Assembly (NCBI RefSeq): GCF_043641665.1
Contig: NC_092186.1
Span: 21,694,501-21,758,500, forward strand
Origin: Enoplosus armatus
Lineage: Eukaryota > Chordata > Actinopteri > Centrarchiformes > Enoplosidae
Direction of reading: 5' to 3'
Length of the DNA stretch: 64,000 nt
The notes below the pieces were generated by a model, which was not told where the DNA came from, made no database searches, and saw nothing but the letters and a program-made list of their open reading frames with translations. Position 1 is the stretch's first letter, and each line of letters starts with the position of its first letter. The translations under genes were made by a program, and so were the position numbers. Positions 35,567 through 49,990 of this stretch are shown piece by piece.

Positions 35567-35982
35567 CTGGGGGAGAGGAAGGCGTGGTTGTGCATGAGGT
35601 GTTTGTGTGTAAGTATGCTCATATCATTCTGGCTGGTAGTGGACGGGGCTTACCAATGAACTCACAGGCCCAGGTCTATTAAGGACTACTCATTTTTTGA
35701 CCAAACAAGCAATTTAAAGGGATCACTTTGTGCTCTGGGAAGTTGTGATGCACATTTTTCACAACTTTTTGACATTTTATAGACTAAATGATTATCAAAT
35801 AATCCACTAAATGATTTGCAGTTTATTCGATGATGAATATAATCGTTAGTTACAGCCCTAAATTTAACTAAACTTCGGACTCTCCAATAAGCACAGCATT
35901 CAAAACAGCTCTTGTTAGCAGCGAGGTCTACTAGCAGTAGTAATAAGGGAAGTCACGCAATGAGCAGGTGAACATGTCTTAC
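35567..35982 (-). other. ror1: ror1 intron 6
   Basis: 416 bp between CRD and kringle exons, with a short repeat fragment at about 35770-35862. Confidence 0.85.
35770..35862. repeat. short GCTGCAAC-family fragment in ror1 intron 6
   Basis: Contains ATTTTATAGACTAAATGATT and AATATAATCGTTAGTTACAG followed by CCCT, the inverse of the family end. It is a truncated copy. Confidence 0.5.
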
Positions 35983-36300
35983 TCTTGTTTATGGGCTCGG
36001 CCATGGGGATGCCGATCCGCAGACAGTTGGCAGCCGCCGGGCTGTCAAAGGCAGCCAGGTCCTCACAGTTTGGCAGCTTGAGTCTCTTCAGGATGATGGG
36101 GTTCGAGCGGGCGATGATGTACTCCGTCTTGCACAAGTCGTTCTCCAGGATCTCACACTCGTCCTTGCACAGGTCCCGAGGTTTGTCGGTTCCAGAGCTG
36201 CGGTCGCATGTCGGGAAGGCAAAGTGGCAGAGGGAAGGGATGGCAAACTGGGAGCAACGATCGGACAAATGGTTGGAGGTCCCGATCATGGTGAAGGCCG
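35983..36300 (-). CDS. ror1: ror1 exon 6, remainder of Frizzled-like CRD
   Basis: A 318-nt exon with the remaining CRD cysteines, in the contexts [43 protein letters not shown] and [11 protein letters not shown]. It continues into the linker to the kringle (AEPINKN). Similarity to human ROR1 is very high, for example [12 protein letters not shown] against FTMIGTSSHLSD. The acceptor is CTCTTCCAG and the donor GTAAGACA. The exon leaves one base (A) that pairs with AT of the kringle exon to give Asn, as in human NKNHKCYN. It completes the Wnt-binding domain on the cell surface. Confidence 0.98.
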
Positions 36301-37596
36301 CTGGAAGAGACAGAGGTCATGTAGTCATTTCATCACAGTCTGGCATCATAATTCATCTATACATTTAGCATCTTTATTAAGGTGTTTGTTGTTTAAGAGA
36401 CAAGAGACAGAAGAAGAAAAAAAAGACACAAGGATGTTAAAAGTAACCCTGAGCTCACGCTGCTTTTAACTTTTGAGCATCTAAACACATGAAGGATAAA
36501 AGACGGGAGACTGGCGCTTAAAGCTGCAGCAGTAAATGCATGATTCATAGACATACTGTACGGTTATTGTACACATGTGCCTTTCTGTGGTTGGGATTAT
36601 CAGTAAAGCAGCTCTGCGGGGGGGTTGAGGAGAAGACAAGCGATCATAAAGTGGATAACTCAAGTTGTGGTTGGCAGTTATCCAACCGCTCCTCCAGTAC
36701 ACGCTGCTTGAATAAAATGATATCGAAGAACAGTGAAAGTGATACTGAATTTAAGATGGCGAACTGCTACCGAATGCGGATGCCGTGGTGAATGAAATGC
36801 ATGATGAACAGTCCTGCTGTTGCCTCATTTACGACCCCGTGGCATCATAAATCTTAATTATCACTCGTCCTTGATGTTTCAGGCTCAGAGTCTGAGTTCA
36901 TGGCCCCTTTGTCCCCGAACTGTTTCAGGGGAGGAGCTGAAGACAGCTGCACGGATGTAACCAATAACACGCACACATTAAAGTGACCTCTGAGGACGTA
37001 TGCACGCAAACGCGCTAAACAAAAACACAGAAGCAGAGACACAGACATGTGGAACAGTAGGAAACAGTATGAACGTCCTTTGAACTCCATACGCGACGTC
37101 CTGTTTTCTCCCTACCTCTTGTTAGTTAAGGTTTACCTTCGAAACAGTCCTCACTCGCAGATGGTTTTCATTGATTTAGTGTACGCAGAGAAGGCAGCTT
37201 AACAAAGGTGCTCGATCAGCCCCGGTGGCTGGAGACATATGTGAGCAGGGTTTGGCTAGTCAAGACAGAGTTGCTAAATGATGGTTGAACTGGTGAACTC
37301 ACTGGATGAAAGCCGGCTGTCAGACACAAAAACGCCTGAAAGGGAACAACTAGTTTGTCCTCAAGGCTTTGCTGATCTGGCAACATTCAATGTAGATGCA
37401 CACGTTTGTAAATGAATGCATTATAGCTACAGTTAATATGGCCAAATGATGTCTGTTTAGAGAATCATTTTAAAAATGCACAAACACTCAGAAGAAAATG
37501 AATAAATGTCACCTACTGTACAAATAGTTCGTAAGCAAACTTTTTGCATTAAAAAGGGGGGCCAAACCCACTTATACAAGTCGCCCCGTTTCTCAC
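36301..37596 (-). other. ror1: ror1 intron 5
   Basis: 1,296 bp splitting the Frizzled-like domain. No repeat or exon was recognised. Confidence 0.85.
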
Positions 37597-37724
37597 CTGT
37601 GATCTGGGTCTCGATCTCGCCCTGCATCTGCAACGAGTCGACGAAGATGCTGCGGTTGCCGATGAAGCGGGCGCAGGCTATGCCTCTGTACGGCTGGCAG
37701 AATCCCTCTTCATCAAAGTCCTCC
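37597..37724 (-). CDS. ror1: ror1 exon 5, start of Frizzled-like cysteine-rich domain
   Basis: A 128-nt exon encoding the acidic linker EDFDEEG and the first part of the Frizzled-type cysteine-rich domain ([18 protein letters not shown], then [12 protein letters not shown]). The first two CRD cysteines and an N-R-S sequon are visible. The acceptor GCGTCTCAG is followed by one base that completes the Thr codon begun in the microexon. The donor is GTGAGAA, leaving one base that joins CG of exon 6 to give Ala. The CRD is the Wnt-binding module in this family. It lies 19.2 kb downstream of exon 4, across the largest intron in the window. Confidence 0.97.
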
Positions 37725-38056
37725 CTGAGACGCACAGAGAGACAGAGGAGAGAGTGCGGAGGGACTTGACGTTTGTTTACAGACATCTCAGCAATATTAA
37801 CACATACAGTACATCTGCAGTATTTGTACAGCTGGAAGAGCAAGATGACTTCTGCAGACGGAGTTACAGACGCCTGAGAACATGCTGCAATACACGGAAA
37901 TCCCACTAGAGGTCAGTGTACGTTTGAAAATGACACAAAACCAACTCGTTGCACTTCAGTGGAAGGAAAGGGCTGCTTCTTGTTGCTGGTCCTAAACCAA
38001 CAGGTCTCCCTTTGCAAGATAAATTACATTCAAGTCAAAGGCAGAGATCTGAAATG

Positions 38057-38058
<2 letters not shown>

Positions 38059-38086
<28 letters not shown>
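38059..38086. repeat. CA microsatellites in ror1 intron 4, proximal cluster
   Basis: 14 CA units, the first of a cluster with further tracts at about 38399-38421, 38555-38585, 39285-39315 and 39703-39726. Confidence 0.9.
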
Positions 38087-38087
<1 letters not shown>

Positions 38088-38552
38088 CAATTCACAGCAC
38101 AGATGTAAACTGCATTAGGAATTAATGTTTGGCTGTTTGACTTTATTCCTGTTTATGGCAGAGAGATGTCATCATGAGCCATAATCTGAAACACATGCAG
38201 AGAGGGCGAGAAGGAGTTGATGAACATGTTTTCACAACTTTTACTTCCTCTGATGATTTTTTGTTGTTGTCCCTTTTCTACGTTTCTACGAAACTCCGCT
38301 CCTGTCCTCCTTTTTTAATCCATCTATCTCCCTCCCTCTTTCTTGTTCAGCCTTGATCTCTAACCTCTCTCATTCCGTATATACACTCACTCATACGTGC
38401 ACACACACACACACACACACAAACCACATGCTGACTAGCAGGCTATTCGTTCAGCGTGAGATCACTGTGTCATGTGCTTTAAATCGTGCCATATGGGGAC
38501 TTTAAGACCAGGCATAACCACAGTATATAGGGGAGTGCATGATGCCACTGCG

Positions 38553-38589
<37 letters not shown>

Positions 38590-39279
38590 CCAAGCACAAA
38601 AGAACCATATTGTAGCTATTGGCTGATATAAAGTACATCCTCATGCGTCAGACACTACTGCTCGAGTAATGACAAACAGAAGCACTCCACTGGAAACCGA
38701 CCGCGGTGTGAAATTTTGGAAAATGCTTAATACATTAAATTATAAAGCGGACAGACGCTGAGTAATGATAACGGAAATACAACCTTGTTTGTAGCTAGCC
38801 GACCAATATTTTACTTACTTCATTAAAACACTAATGTTTTGCTATCAAGGCACACCGCTTCATTTCACATTCGGCCTCACTGTAAAATAGAGCCTCTGGA
38901 GGCTTAACGCTTCATTATCATCCGACCACGTCTGCCGTCTTTGTTGTCAGGTGGTTTACGAGAGACGCAACAGCGGGTGAATTACACCAATTACTCCACA
39001 AACTGTAAAACTGCACTGAAAGGCTTTAAAGATGCAACTGAAAACAAGGTGACAATGATGCAGGCAGGCAGGCACAAATGAATGAACAGCTATGTGGGCA
39101 CAAACGCACACACACGCAGCCTTTGTAACGCCAAGGGTGTGTATGCGTTTGGTGTGAGTACGGGGTCATTAGGTTGCTTCTCTCTGAGGAGTGTTAAGTG
39201 ACTGAGGGGCCAAGGTCAGCTCTCTCTCTACCCGGCGGTACATATCTGAATGGGCTTTCCAGACGTGGACACACATATT

Positions 39280-39317
<38 letters not shown>

Positions 39318-40181
39318 TAACTATAGAGCAGTGGTCTGCATACTGCCGGTTCCATGGAGATATGATAACATTACATTTACAGCTAATACAGGTTTACACA
39401 GATTATATCCTTGGAATATGTAACTTCCCTACTAAAATGTGGAAATCGGTAATAAATGAGCTCATGTTGCGGTGTGCCTGCAGACGGCTTAGCACCCCTT
39501 CATCAAGCCACAAACATCTTCAGATATCTTTCCTTTGGCGAAGAGCTTCATCTCTTTAGGTGAAAATCATGTCTGGCATTTCAGAGTTTTGTGCCATTGT
39601 GAAAACTACTTTAATTGTTTGAGGGATCGTTGATTGATTGGCTGCAGCCGTTCTCAATGTAATGAAGCAGAGTATGAAAAAGGCAGCTAGAGCATGAGAA
39701 AACACACACACACACACACACACACAGGATACAAAGTGAGGGCTGGAGTGTGTCCAGGCAGCCGAGAGGTTAGTTTGGTTGTGCGTCACAGAGGACGGTG
39801 GACACACATCAAGCCACACACAGACAAGTAAATGACAAGGGAGAGCAGACGATCCACCGCAACGCAGCCAGAGCCCCGCAGGCAAATTACAACTCTGGCC
39901 AGTCCGAAACGGCCTCAACCGAAGCAGCTCAGCCCCTCACTGCTTTCTGTACTTTCATTTCTTTCACTCTTCTCAAAGTCGACTTAGATCGAAAGTCGTG
40001 TCTGAGCGGCTCATTGAAGTGTCTGCATCCTGTCCAGCGCAGCAGAAGTGACTTATAACATGTCCAAAGAGAGAGCTGGGTGGTAACGACACGTCTACAT
40101 TAACCTAATCACTGTGAGACTTCTGAGGTTTTCCAAAAAATCTTTCTGGGGTTGTATTTGTGTCTATCCATTTGTTTCTTT

Positions 40182-40187
<6 letters not shown>

Positions 40188-40258
<71 letters not shown>

Positions 40259-40269
40259 TGTGTGTGTGT
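40188..40269. repeat. long GT microsatellite in ror1 intron 4
   Basis: About 40 TG units with one TC interruption, in the 19-kb intron. Confidence 0.95.
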
Positions 40270-41033
40270 AAGCTATTCCAGGCAGGGAGAGCCAAGTGCG
40301 GTTGCTATTTGTGTAAACAGTGGATGGCTGTTCAGGCCTTTTATTTTACACACCAACGCCATGGGCCCTCGGTGTAATGTTTTATAATAGTTAATTACAA
40401 GGAGAGGCTTTTCCCTCCGAGCCCCGATCTACAATCCAGATCTAAACAGAAAGGCGAGCCTCACCACAGAACCTAAACAAGGTATTGAGGACATTGATTC
40501 ATTGTCCAATTACAATTTTTCCAACCTCATTATTTATTCAGGGAAGCGCTTGCTAAGCAGCCATGCTCTTTTTCCAGCACCACCCTGATTCACATCCATA
40601 CGGTCGCATACATTCACACGTGGGTGGTACCAGGACAGCGAGACCCAGACTGCAGACTCCAGTGCTCGAGACAGTCTCAATGCTGGCTGGTTCTGGATGG
40701 GTTGTGACAAGTTTGCGGCATATTTTCTAAAACTGTGCACATATGGAGAGTTGCATCGGATCGTTTTTTTTTTTTAAATCGAGGAAGAGATGTGAGCATG
40801 CAAGCCAAGCTTTGAACTCAGTCCTTCTGATTTGATCACTTCGGAGAGAGTAAGAAAGACAAGTCAGGCAACATTCATAAACTGGCAACATCCGTTCTAC
40901 CAGAGATGCACGTCATTTTCCTTTCACTCATGTGTGTATACAGTATACAATATACCTACACACGTGGGCATTTATTTAACACAAAAATGAAGTTGATAAA
41001 CACTGGTTTGTATATTGTGTTATTATATCATAT

Positions 41034-41038
<5 letters not shown>

Positions 41039-41076
<38 letters not shown>

Positions 41077-41096
41077 ACACACACACACACACACAC
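41039..41096. repeat. CA microsatellite in ror1 intron 4
   Basis: 29 units with one CTCA interruption. Confidence 0.95.
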
Positions 41097-43203
41097 GTAT
41101 GAGCATATGAGATGGTAAACTGATAAACCAGAAACTGATGACAGGATGAAGCGGGCTGTTTTGTTTGTGTTTTGACTGCAACAATGAGACACAGCTGAAC
41201 ATTTGAAGATAGCTCTACCTTAACCAAAACAGTTTTTTTTTGTTTGTTTTTTTACTGTATGGACACAAACAGAGTAAAACAAACACAATGACACACACAC
41301 ACACACACACAGTGACCCCTTGACCCCAGCGACGAGGGTTAGGGTTTCACGACTGTGGACAAATGTACTATTAACAGGAAAGGGAGAGTTTTCTAAAAGC
41401 TGAGGAGGTTGAACGTTAAGCCCACAAAAATGGATGATTCATTCAGAGTCGACTTCGCACTTCATCATCCTCAGAAAAAAAAAAGAAAGAACAAAAAGTT
41501 AAATTTGGCAGTGAAGACAAGATTCCTTTAAAGCTTGTAATCGATCAAAATGTGGAGTCTCCCTTTTTTTTTTTTTACCACTTTTGCAGGAACTGCTAAT
41601 ACTTCTCAGTCCACCTCCACCCTTCCCTCGCTTTCTTTCCCTCCACCTCTCTCTCTGTAACACAGGACGCTACCGACTTCGGCAAGGAAACACAAATAAA
41701 TCACTCATACATGAATAAAGAAAAAGTAGAACGAGAACGCCAAAGCATCGCCTCTTTGGTGAAGGTGGTGGTGCGCTGGTTTATGCCATAGCAAAGCATC
41801 CGCACTTCTTTCCTTTGTTTCATTGTCAGTGTGTGATCTGTCCAAACCCCACTGCTGGACTTGGAAAAAAAATGAGGAATCATTATCGGACAGATGCAAA
41901 AGATACAGAGCACTTGAATCCATGGCTTATCAAAAAGAAATTCCTCCAGTTCAGACTGTTGAGCATTAAGAAGAACTACTAATCCGGGAGGCATTTTGAG
42001 TGCATTAGTTTCTTATCTTTGAGTAATGGCTCTTTTCCCCCCATTTGCCAAATATTCAAACTTTTTGCATCTTCAAAAACAGCTTAAAAAGTGTGGGACA
42101 TTACTACTGAGGCACACGCTGTGTTTATTCCAGCATAAACAAACTTCTCCTTGTGTGGGATTTCATTGTTAGGTCTCTACTTTATGTTTTGATTATGGGA
42201 CAAATCTTTTAGGCCCTCACCACGTAAACTTGGCTATTTCTCGTCAAGAAGCTGTGGGCTGGGATGACAGGGTTTGTGTTGAGTTTTGGGGTTGAGGGGA
42301 TGTGAAACTCAACACTCTTTGCAGGAGGGGGATATAGAATTGATGGGATTTGAGGGTGAGTAGGCAAGGGGCGGATCCCGATGACATTTTAGATTTGGGG
42401 GTTTCGTTTCCAGGAGCTGCTGTGGGTGCTGAGTGACGAGGAGATGAGCTGCCGGCAGCATGAGGTCACAGCTGCTGTATCCTGATTGGGGATGCCCCTC
42501 AGCTTGTGCTGTATGTGTTCTTTAAACACACGCTCCCTGGTTTTGTTTTAGTGCGCGAAAGCAACCCCCGAATCCCCAAGTCTCTTCTCTACTCCCTGTT
42601 GATGTTTTGAAAAATACTCTATGAACTCTGGTGACTTTTGAAACAACAGTAAGCTGAGAGAGAATTTAGGGATTTGAGGGCTCTAACGAAATCTGGAAGT
42701 GTGGTTTTAAGGGACCATGGCATGTTTTTGCAAGTTTAAGCTCCTAAACTAAAAAAAAATCATGACTGAATATGTACTGTACTATTCTGTGCATGACATT
42801 TGTCATGTTGTTTATTCAGTGTTACAAGATATGTTTTTGATTCTGTTTTTTTTTTATATTGTATTGTGTAGAAATGAATGGAGATGGCTGGAGACCAAAT
42901 TCATCAGAATTTCTAAAAACACAGCAGCATGGTTAAAACGGCAAAATAGATTTGATGTAAAGGTCATGTGATGTGTAGTACATTGGCTAACATGGACAAA
43001 ACCACTGGTGTCGTTTGTTACAGTCTGATTGGTAGTTTTATTTTAAGGTTATTCTGTGTGTCATCTTGCTTCATCAGGTACGATAAAGTGACGTACTGAG
43101 GAAATGTCATCCAACACAGATCATAGTTGGATTTAAACGTGTTCTTGAGCTCAGTGACTCACTGACATACGACATCTTTGTGCCTCTGCACAGAGTGTTT
43201 GTG

Positions 43204-43206
<3 letters not shown>

Positions 43207-43250
<44 letters not shown>
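43207..43250. repeat. GT microsatellite in ror1 intron 4
   Basis: 22 GT units. Confidence 0.95.
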
Positions 43251-43256
<6 letters not shown>

Positions 43257-46200
43257 GTGTCCAGCAACAAATCAAAGACACTTGTGGGTCTGGAAAGGAG
43301 CGGGTGGGCAGAGAAAACAATGGACAATGGCGTGGTCGCTGTCCTGAAGACACAGATGATGAAAAAGAAGATGAGAAACCAAAATCTGTTCGGCATTATT
43401 CAGTCTGTTTACAATTATAAAAGGTACCACAGAATTAGTACTCAGCAAGACATAAAAACAGGATGTTGTCTCACTTTTTTTACTTTTAACTGTGCAACGC
43501 TGGTGAAATGTACGCTGATATTTTGCAACAACCCACAATAACTGTAGGGCAGTGATTTATAACAGTGTAACTCAATTATCATAGGAGAATTGTAGAATGC
43601 ATGTGTGGCTGCAGCGTATAATGATCTCTCACTGACGGGGAGCCAAAATGGCCACCAGAGGCTGAGGTTGACTGGGGTCTGTGGCTGCCAGTGGCCCGTG
43701 ACCGTGCTGGGAATGAACAGGGAGCGAGGGCCGCTAGGCGCTGCATTAGGATACAATGGAGAAAGAAGGGGCCCTCCAGAGTCCTCGTGTTACTACTGAC
43801 TGCAACAATAGAGGCTTCTGTCAGAGAGAAGGAGTGTACTAAAAGAGGAAGGACGACACATAAGAGACGATGTAGAGAGGGCATCATGGGTGGATTTGAG
43901 TTGGTGGGTTTTCTTCTCATTTCAAATATTCAATACACGGTTCGGAAGTAGAAATCTTTTAAGCAAGTGTTTTTCTTACAGTATAGCAACAGCTTCCATT
44001 TTCCTTGTATTTTATGTTTAAGCTTAACTTCCTTTTTTCTTTGTCTGTTCAGGTTGAAAACAGCCTTGCATTAAACATGAGAGGCATGTTGCTTCAGGTG
44101 CCGGTGAGAAGACACAAGACTTTCCAGGAAGTCCAGTTTACATAATATGTCTGTATAATGAGTATGAAGGCTTATCAGAAACCAAAACACTGCACTATGT
44201 AATACCCTGAGACTGGATATTATAACTGAATGAAAAGTTAAAGCTTTTATGAAACTGCCTATGGTTGAAATAATGAGATGGAAAGTAAAACAATATTTAT
44301 GGGGCTTTTTTTAACATTTCCCTAATTGGAACTTGCATGCTGATCTTATCTAAAATAGTCCACAGAATGATGGTGTTTCATGTGTTAGACTGCTGTCTAA
44401 GTATTAAGGCCCAGTCTTTGCCCACACAGGCAGGAAGTCATGACTGTGGATGATGCTAAAGGGTTTTAATAACAGGGTGAACACATACATGGTGATTCGA
44501 CATGCAGGGAAGGACCCCACATCAATCCCGTCACTCCTCACAACGCTCCTGACCTGGTGACATCACTTCCTCGGAGGACTGCAGGGTATCAGAGGTCCAG
44601 GTGGGTGGGTGGGGGAGGGGGCGTGAAGGTGTCAATCAGCCTGTCAATTAGCAGGATAGGAGGGCAATATGTCCTCTAAAACCTAACATAAACCCAGTGG
44701 TGTTTAGACACATGCACACTCAAACAAATGGAGCACAGGGGTTAAAGAGTAAAATCCATTACTGGGATTCAAGAAGGTGTATTAGAGGGGGCAAAGGGAG
44801 GCAGATCTGTTTGACTAATCACTGACCCACTGGCTGTAGTGGGTCAGTGAAAACAAATAACATGGATAGATGGAGAATGGAGGTCTAGGACAGCAAAAAA
44901 CACAAGAAAGGGAAAGTAAAAAAGTGAGATTACTGAGGAGAAGATGACTGAGGACTGGAAGCAGTTAGGAGCTCTGGTCCGACTGTAGTATGTGTACTGT
45001 AGTATGGGTGTGTATTTATCAATTCTGTCATGCCAATCGTGAAGCTCCGACACGATATGAGAAGTGCTTTGACTGTTAGTGCTGACAAGGGGGAATTATG
45101 AACACAAAACGTTTACAAACTTCATTCCTGTTTTTCATTTTTGTTGCTGTGAAAAGTCCTGTCTTTAGTTTTACTTAATAGCATTCCTTGAATCGACTCC
45201 GCGCTGCCTTGAAACGTCCGTGTGGAAATAATAATAACAGGAAAAGCAAAGAGAGCACAAAGAAAGAAAGGGGGGGGGGGGGCGATAGCCGAGAGCGAAG
45301 CTACTTCTGTGATTTAGACAGTATGTAACCCCCACCTCTCAACACACACGCACACTTTCCTGCATGATTTACGACAGCTTATTGCCTGGATCACAGATCC
45401 CAATCGGAACACACAAAGGCAGACACTTAAAAAAGACAGGAGGACACATGTTTTGGCTGACTGGCTACTGACGGGGCTTAAGGAACAAGAATGCACACGT
45501 TTGAACACATGCATGGCTTCCTGAGGAAAGTGGAATAATCCTTGATGAGAGCGATTAAGAGTCACTAAAGGCATGTATAGAGGGGAGAGAAAACACTGTC
45601 GCACTGTGGAGCCCATAAATAAGCCCTCTGTACACACTCTGTCCTCAAAGGTGTCTGTGGGACACGGAAAACAAACAAAAAGGGCTTAAGTCTGGTTAAA
45701 GGTGATCCACCTTAATACATTCGCACAGTTACACAAAGCCGTGAGGTTAACAGATGATGACAGTGTGCTTTGTATGTCTTTGTCCAATGCATTTTGATGA
45801 TTTTGATGCTAAAAAAATCAAACCCCCAGTTACATTACTTTTACTGACAGTAGCCTCATTGTACCAGAATGCAATGCAGCTGCAGGACGTACCGATGACT
45901 TCTTCTGTCTTATACATTAGTTAGTCTTTTTCTTGACTGGAGGACTTCTTCCTCTGCTATACCTATCACTATAATTATTGCTTTCTCTGCCTACACATAA
46001 AGCTCACATCCGACATTCAGAGAGTCCAGGCATGTTGTCTGAGGTTTCTGGGGATTATGGGGAAAACAGCAAGGATCTCAACACTTGACTCGAAAATGAC
46101 TCGATAGTGGAACACACCAAATGTTACTGACAATCAGATTAGTGAAGTTAATCCCTTGCTGAAAGACAACTCGTCTGCAACAAGTGATACTTTTGGAGGT

Positions 46201-49200
46201 TATACCTTTGGCAAAAATCACTAAAACACACTCCAGTTTTCCACAAATGAATAAAATAACATACAGGCCTTACATGTACATGCATAAACACACGTAGTCT
46301 TTCAGCCGAAGGTCCTGCTTTTTCCAAAACAGCCTTGGGGGGGGGGAGGGGGCATGACTCCGGATCTTCCAATAAAAGATAATTTACAGGCTCCTGCTCC
46401 CTTAAAAACAAAGGGGACTAAGCAGCACATTATTCAGTTGGTACACGGGCCAGACGAACACTCTCAGAGTTGTCACCCATATTTACAACATAGCCTATAT
46501 TTATGTGTTTATGTGATATGGGCTCTTCTGTGTGCTCATATGAACTTCCTGCCTAGAGTCGTCTCAAGAGTGGAAAACCAACCAAGTGTTTGGTTGAAGA
46601 TGGACCCTGAATCAAAAACTCTCTTTCTTGTTCTACTTTTCGCAGTTTCTTGTACTACAAACTACCAATTCCTAGTTTGAAGCTTTGTGCTAAGTACTCT
46701 CTCACGTAAAAAGTGGAGGGAAAGGAAATGAGTATATAGAAGTATAACATCGACACACACACAAACCACCTCCCTTGACTCGCCCTCTATCTCCATCATT
46801 TGATCCGTCCTCTGGCTGCATTGCTGTTTAACCGGCCGGCTGACCAGGAGAGCCCCCCCACACGCTGGCCTCAAGAGACCAATTCAGGTTGCACCGACAA
46901 CCGATATTTTTCCATATGAAAATGATTTTATCTTTACAAAAAACATATCTGGAAGCAGATAATAGGAGTGAATACAGGTGTCTCGAAAGCCTAAATGAAA
47001 TTTGCTCCCTTTCATTGATAATTTTACCGTCAACGACCACCGGCAGCCGGAGACTGTTCATACTGAACCTCGCCCCGTCCGCACAGTTCACTTTCAGGCC
47101 ATTGTAAGCCTGTTTTGGCTTTATTCCACAGACGTTATTAGATTTGTCAAAAAGGGAAATGACAAGCAGCAAAGTTCAATATCCTGTTGACACTAATAAC
47201 ATTGCAAGTACAGTACATGGTTACAGTATGGCCCACTGACTGCCTTCATACAGATAAACTGATTATGTTAAAGATATTTCTGCTGGGATGGGAATGAAAG
47301 GGGGCACAAGAGCAGGAGTGGACTGCTGTATGTGTTTTGGGGGGTGAGGATATATATATATTATTTTCATTTTATTTATCTTTATAATGGTGGGTGTCTA
47401 TATATGATAGTATATATGTTTATGCCGTTTTCATTGTTCAATCGCTCAGTAAAACAAGATGCTTGTAATGAGAATCTCTACCATCAAGTACCACATCAGC
47501 GTTCCTTTGACCAGTCCATTGTTGTCTGAACCAAATGTCTTCCTGGTAAGATCTTTCTTGGAAGCTAAATTACTGACGAGTAGAAGAGTACTGACCTTCA
47601 GCTTTATCACAACCCAAAATGTCCTCTGGTCATATGCATACAATTAGGTTGGCGCCAGGACCAATAAATACAAAACTGATTGATAAACTGACTTCAGTTG
47701 AAAAGGGCTTCTCCTTTATCAACAGTCTCTACATCAAATTGCATTGATCCTGTTAAGCTCTACAAATGACTAAATATCCCCTGGCTCAGGCTCACAGGGT
47801 ACATGTCCAACCTGCAAACAAAAGCCTCTATTTATACCTAGAAATACTGGAGGTACACTGTGCCTCCCTCTGTTTCTCTCACACACTCCAACACCACCTC
47901 TGAGGGCAAAGAAAGAACACTTTCTGTGCATACTAGTCTGCATGTAAGTGTCTCTGTGTGTTTTTTTTTTCTTTGCAGGAGTGTGTGTGCGTGTGTGTTC
48001 ATGGGAGGTTTAGGGGCAAAGTTCAGGGAAACCCCACATACCCCATCTAGGACTTGTAACCCTCAGGGAGAAACACACACACACGCACACACACACACAC
48101 ACACACACTTTCTTAAAGCACAGACTTTACCAGACCTGACCTTGACCAGACCTGCCAACAGGATCACCAACAGACACAGGGGATTCTGGGAAACAGGAAA
48201 CAGGAAGTGTGCCCTGTCCAAGCTGAGTGTGAAAGCCTTGTTCATAATGACTTGTGCATGAAACTCGTGGCGTGTGGTAAAGTGTGCAAAGACAGACTTA
48301 CGCCCCTTGCTGACGCCTAATAATGTAAATTGCTTTAATGGTTAAAACCGGCTACACATCATGACAGTGTGTCCCCACGTGTGTGCGTTCACATGTGTCT
48401 GCCTGCATGTGCGTGTGAAGCCCCCTGACCTGGCCAGCATTTAGCAGAGAGGCATCCAGGCTTGTGGGAGGGGGCTGCGGTGGGATCTCTGGTTTCAAAC
48501 AGTGCCAGTGCCCTGGGACCAGGCCATGTCAAAGGGCCTGTCCCCGATGAGCCATATTAGGGCCCTGATCCCCAATCAATCAGCACTGCGCTAAAAAGAA
48601 TCCACAACAAGCCGGCAATTAAGGCCCACCGAGGGCCTAACTAAACACGTGTGAGAGATAGGGTGTGTAAGAGTAACTGCGTGTGCGGTTCTTTGACTCT
48701 GTTTTATGTAGAAGTGCAAGTGTGCATATGTGTGACTGCGTGTGGGTAAAAGCCTTCTGAGACAGAAGAAAGAAAAAAAAAAAAGAAAAAAAGCCCCAGT
48801 CTACTCCGGACGTGCGAAGGAATAGAGAGGACAGGGGTGACGGAAGTCTCAGTGGGCTGTCTTTGCTTTTCCTTGTGTATCAGTGTAGCTACATACAAAA
48901 AGTCCAAAAGTGAATGTAAAACACTGACAGAATGCCCTTTTTTACCTTTCGCCAAGAAAGCTGAATCCATTTTCCATGTTTGGCAGTTAACAGGAGTTTG
49001 AAGCAATTTGGGAAACAGCTATTGCTCCGGCTCTTGGTTAAACTCTGGATTGAGAAACTCCACTTCAGAGGTACAGAGCCGGTTGTTGGCAGGTCCGAAT
49101 AGAGTTCCACAGTGAAATACATTTTTTTTTGTTTTTTTAACCGGATCCCAAATTGAAATAAGTTTAGCAGAACCCCCTGCGTTAGTCTGATGTGGAGTGC

Positions 49201-49684
49201 TGAAGTGGATCAGTATGTGGCAGAGGGAGGAGTGCATCCAAAAATTGAGTGGGCCTGTCATCCCCTCAGTCTGAATGGGTGCGATGCTTGTGGTGTGGAG
49301 CAAATCATCATCAATCCTGGCCGGCATCTGAGAACCACAGCAGTGTTGACACTGGCACTGAGGTGAGGAGAAGTGAAACCAAAATCCAGAGTTTCTCAAT
49401 ACAGCACACACAAGTTCACAGCCTGAGCTGAGAGCCTATTGTGACCAAAAACAGCACGTACTGTGTGCTGAGGGCAGCAGGGCGGCAGAGCGAGAGGGGA
49501 GAGGCTGGTTTTTAAGAGGCGTGAGTGGGACATTCAGCAACATGTTAAACTTTCGTGCCTCATGTCAGATTCTGCAGCTAAGGAGGGCGGGTTATTTATC
49601 AAACAGGCACCCCAACACAGCCATTTTAAGTGTTATCAGTGACGTGGATCTACTTAACTTGATGCGTATGCATTTAAAACGACA

Positions 49685-49990
49685 TTTCAAAGTTTTGGGA
49701 AATATGCTTATCAGCTTTCTTGCTGAGAGTCTGTATGCTAAAAATGAAGCTACCACCTGGAGGCTGGAAACAGGGGGAGTCAGTTCCATTTTCTTGTATG
49801 GATCAAACAAACAAGGTGTTGATTAGAGAGCATCAGAGGTGCTGGTAAGCAGATTTTGTTCACACAGAGCCAGGCTAGCTGCCCCCCCCCCGTTTCCAGT
49901 CTTTGTGCTAAGCTAAGCAAACTAGCTGCTGGTGGTAGCTTAATATTTAGCGTACAGATATGAGAGGTATCGTCTCATCTATATTTCCAA
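49685..49990. mobile_element. copy of the palindromic repeat in ror1 intron 4
   Basis: Starts CAAAGTTTTGGGAAATATGC and continues TTTCTTGCTGAGAGTCTGTA. It includes CAGAGGTGCTGGTAAGCAGA and TTTCCAGTCTTTGTGCTAAG, then GGTATCGTCTCATCTATATT, where the outer terminus is lost. The middle is shorter than in the 8.8-kb copy. A C9-10 run interrupts it near 49881. Confidence 0.7.

Noticed and set aside
40114..40387. Cys-Val repeat open frames over CA/GT tracts here and elsewhere
   Set aside because: Direct translations of dinucleotide repeats, not genes.
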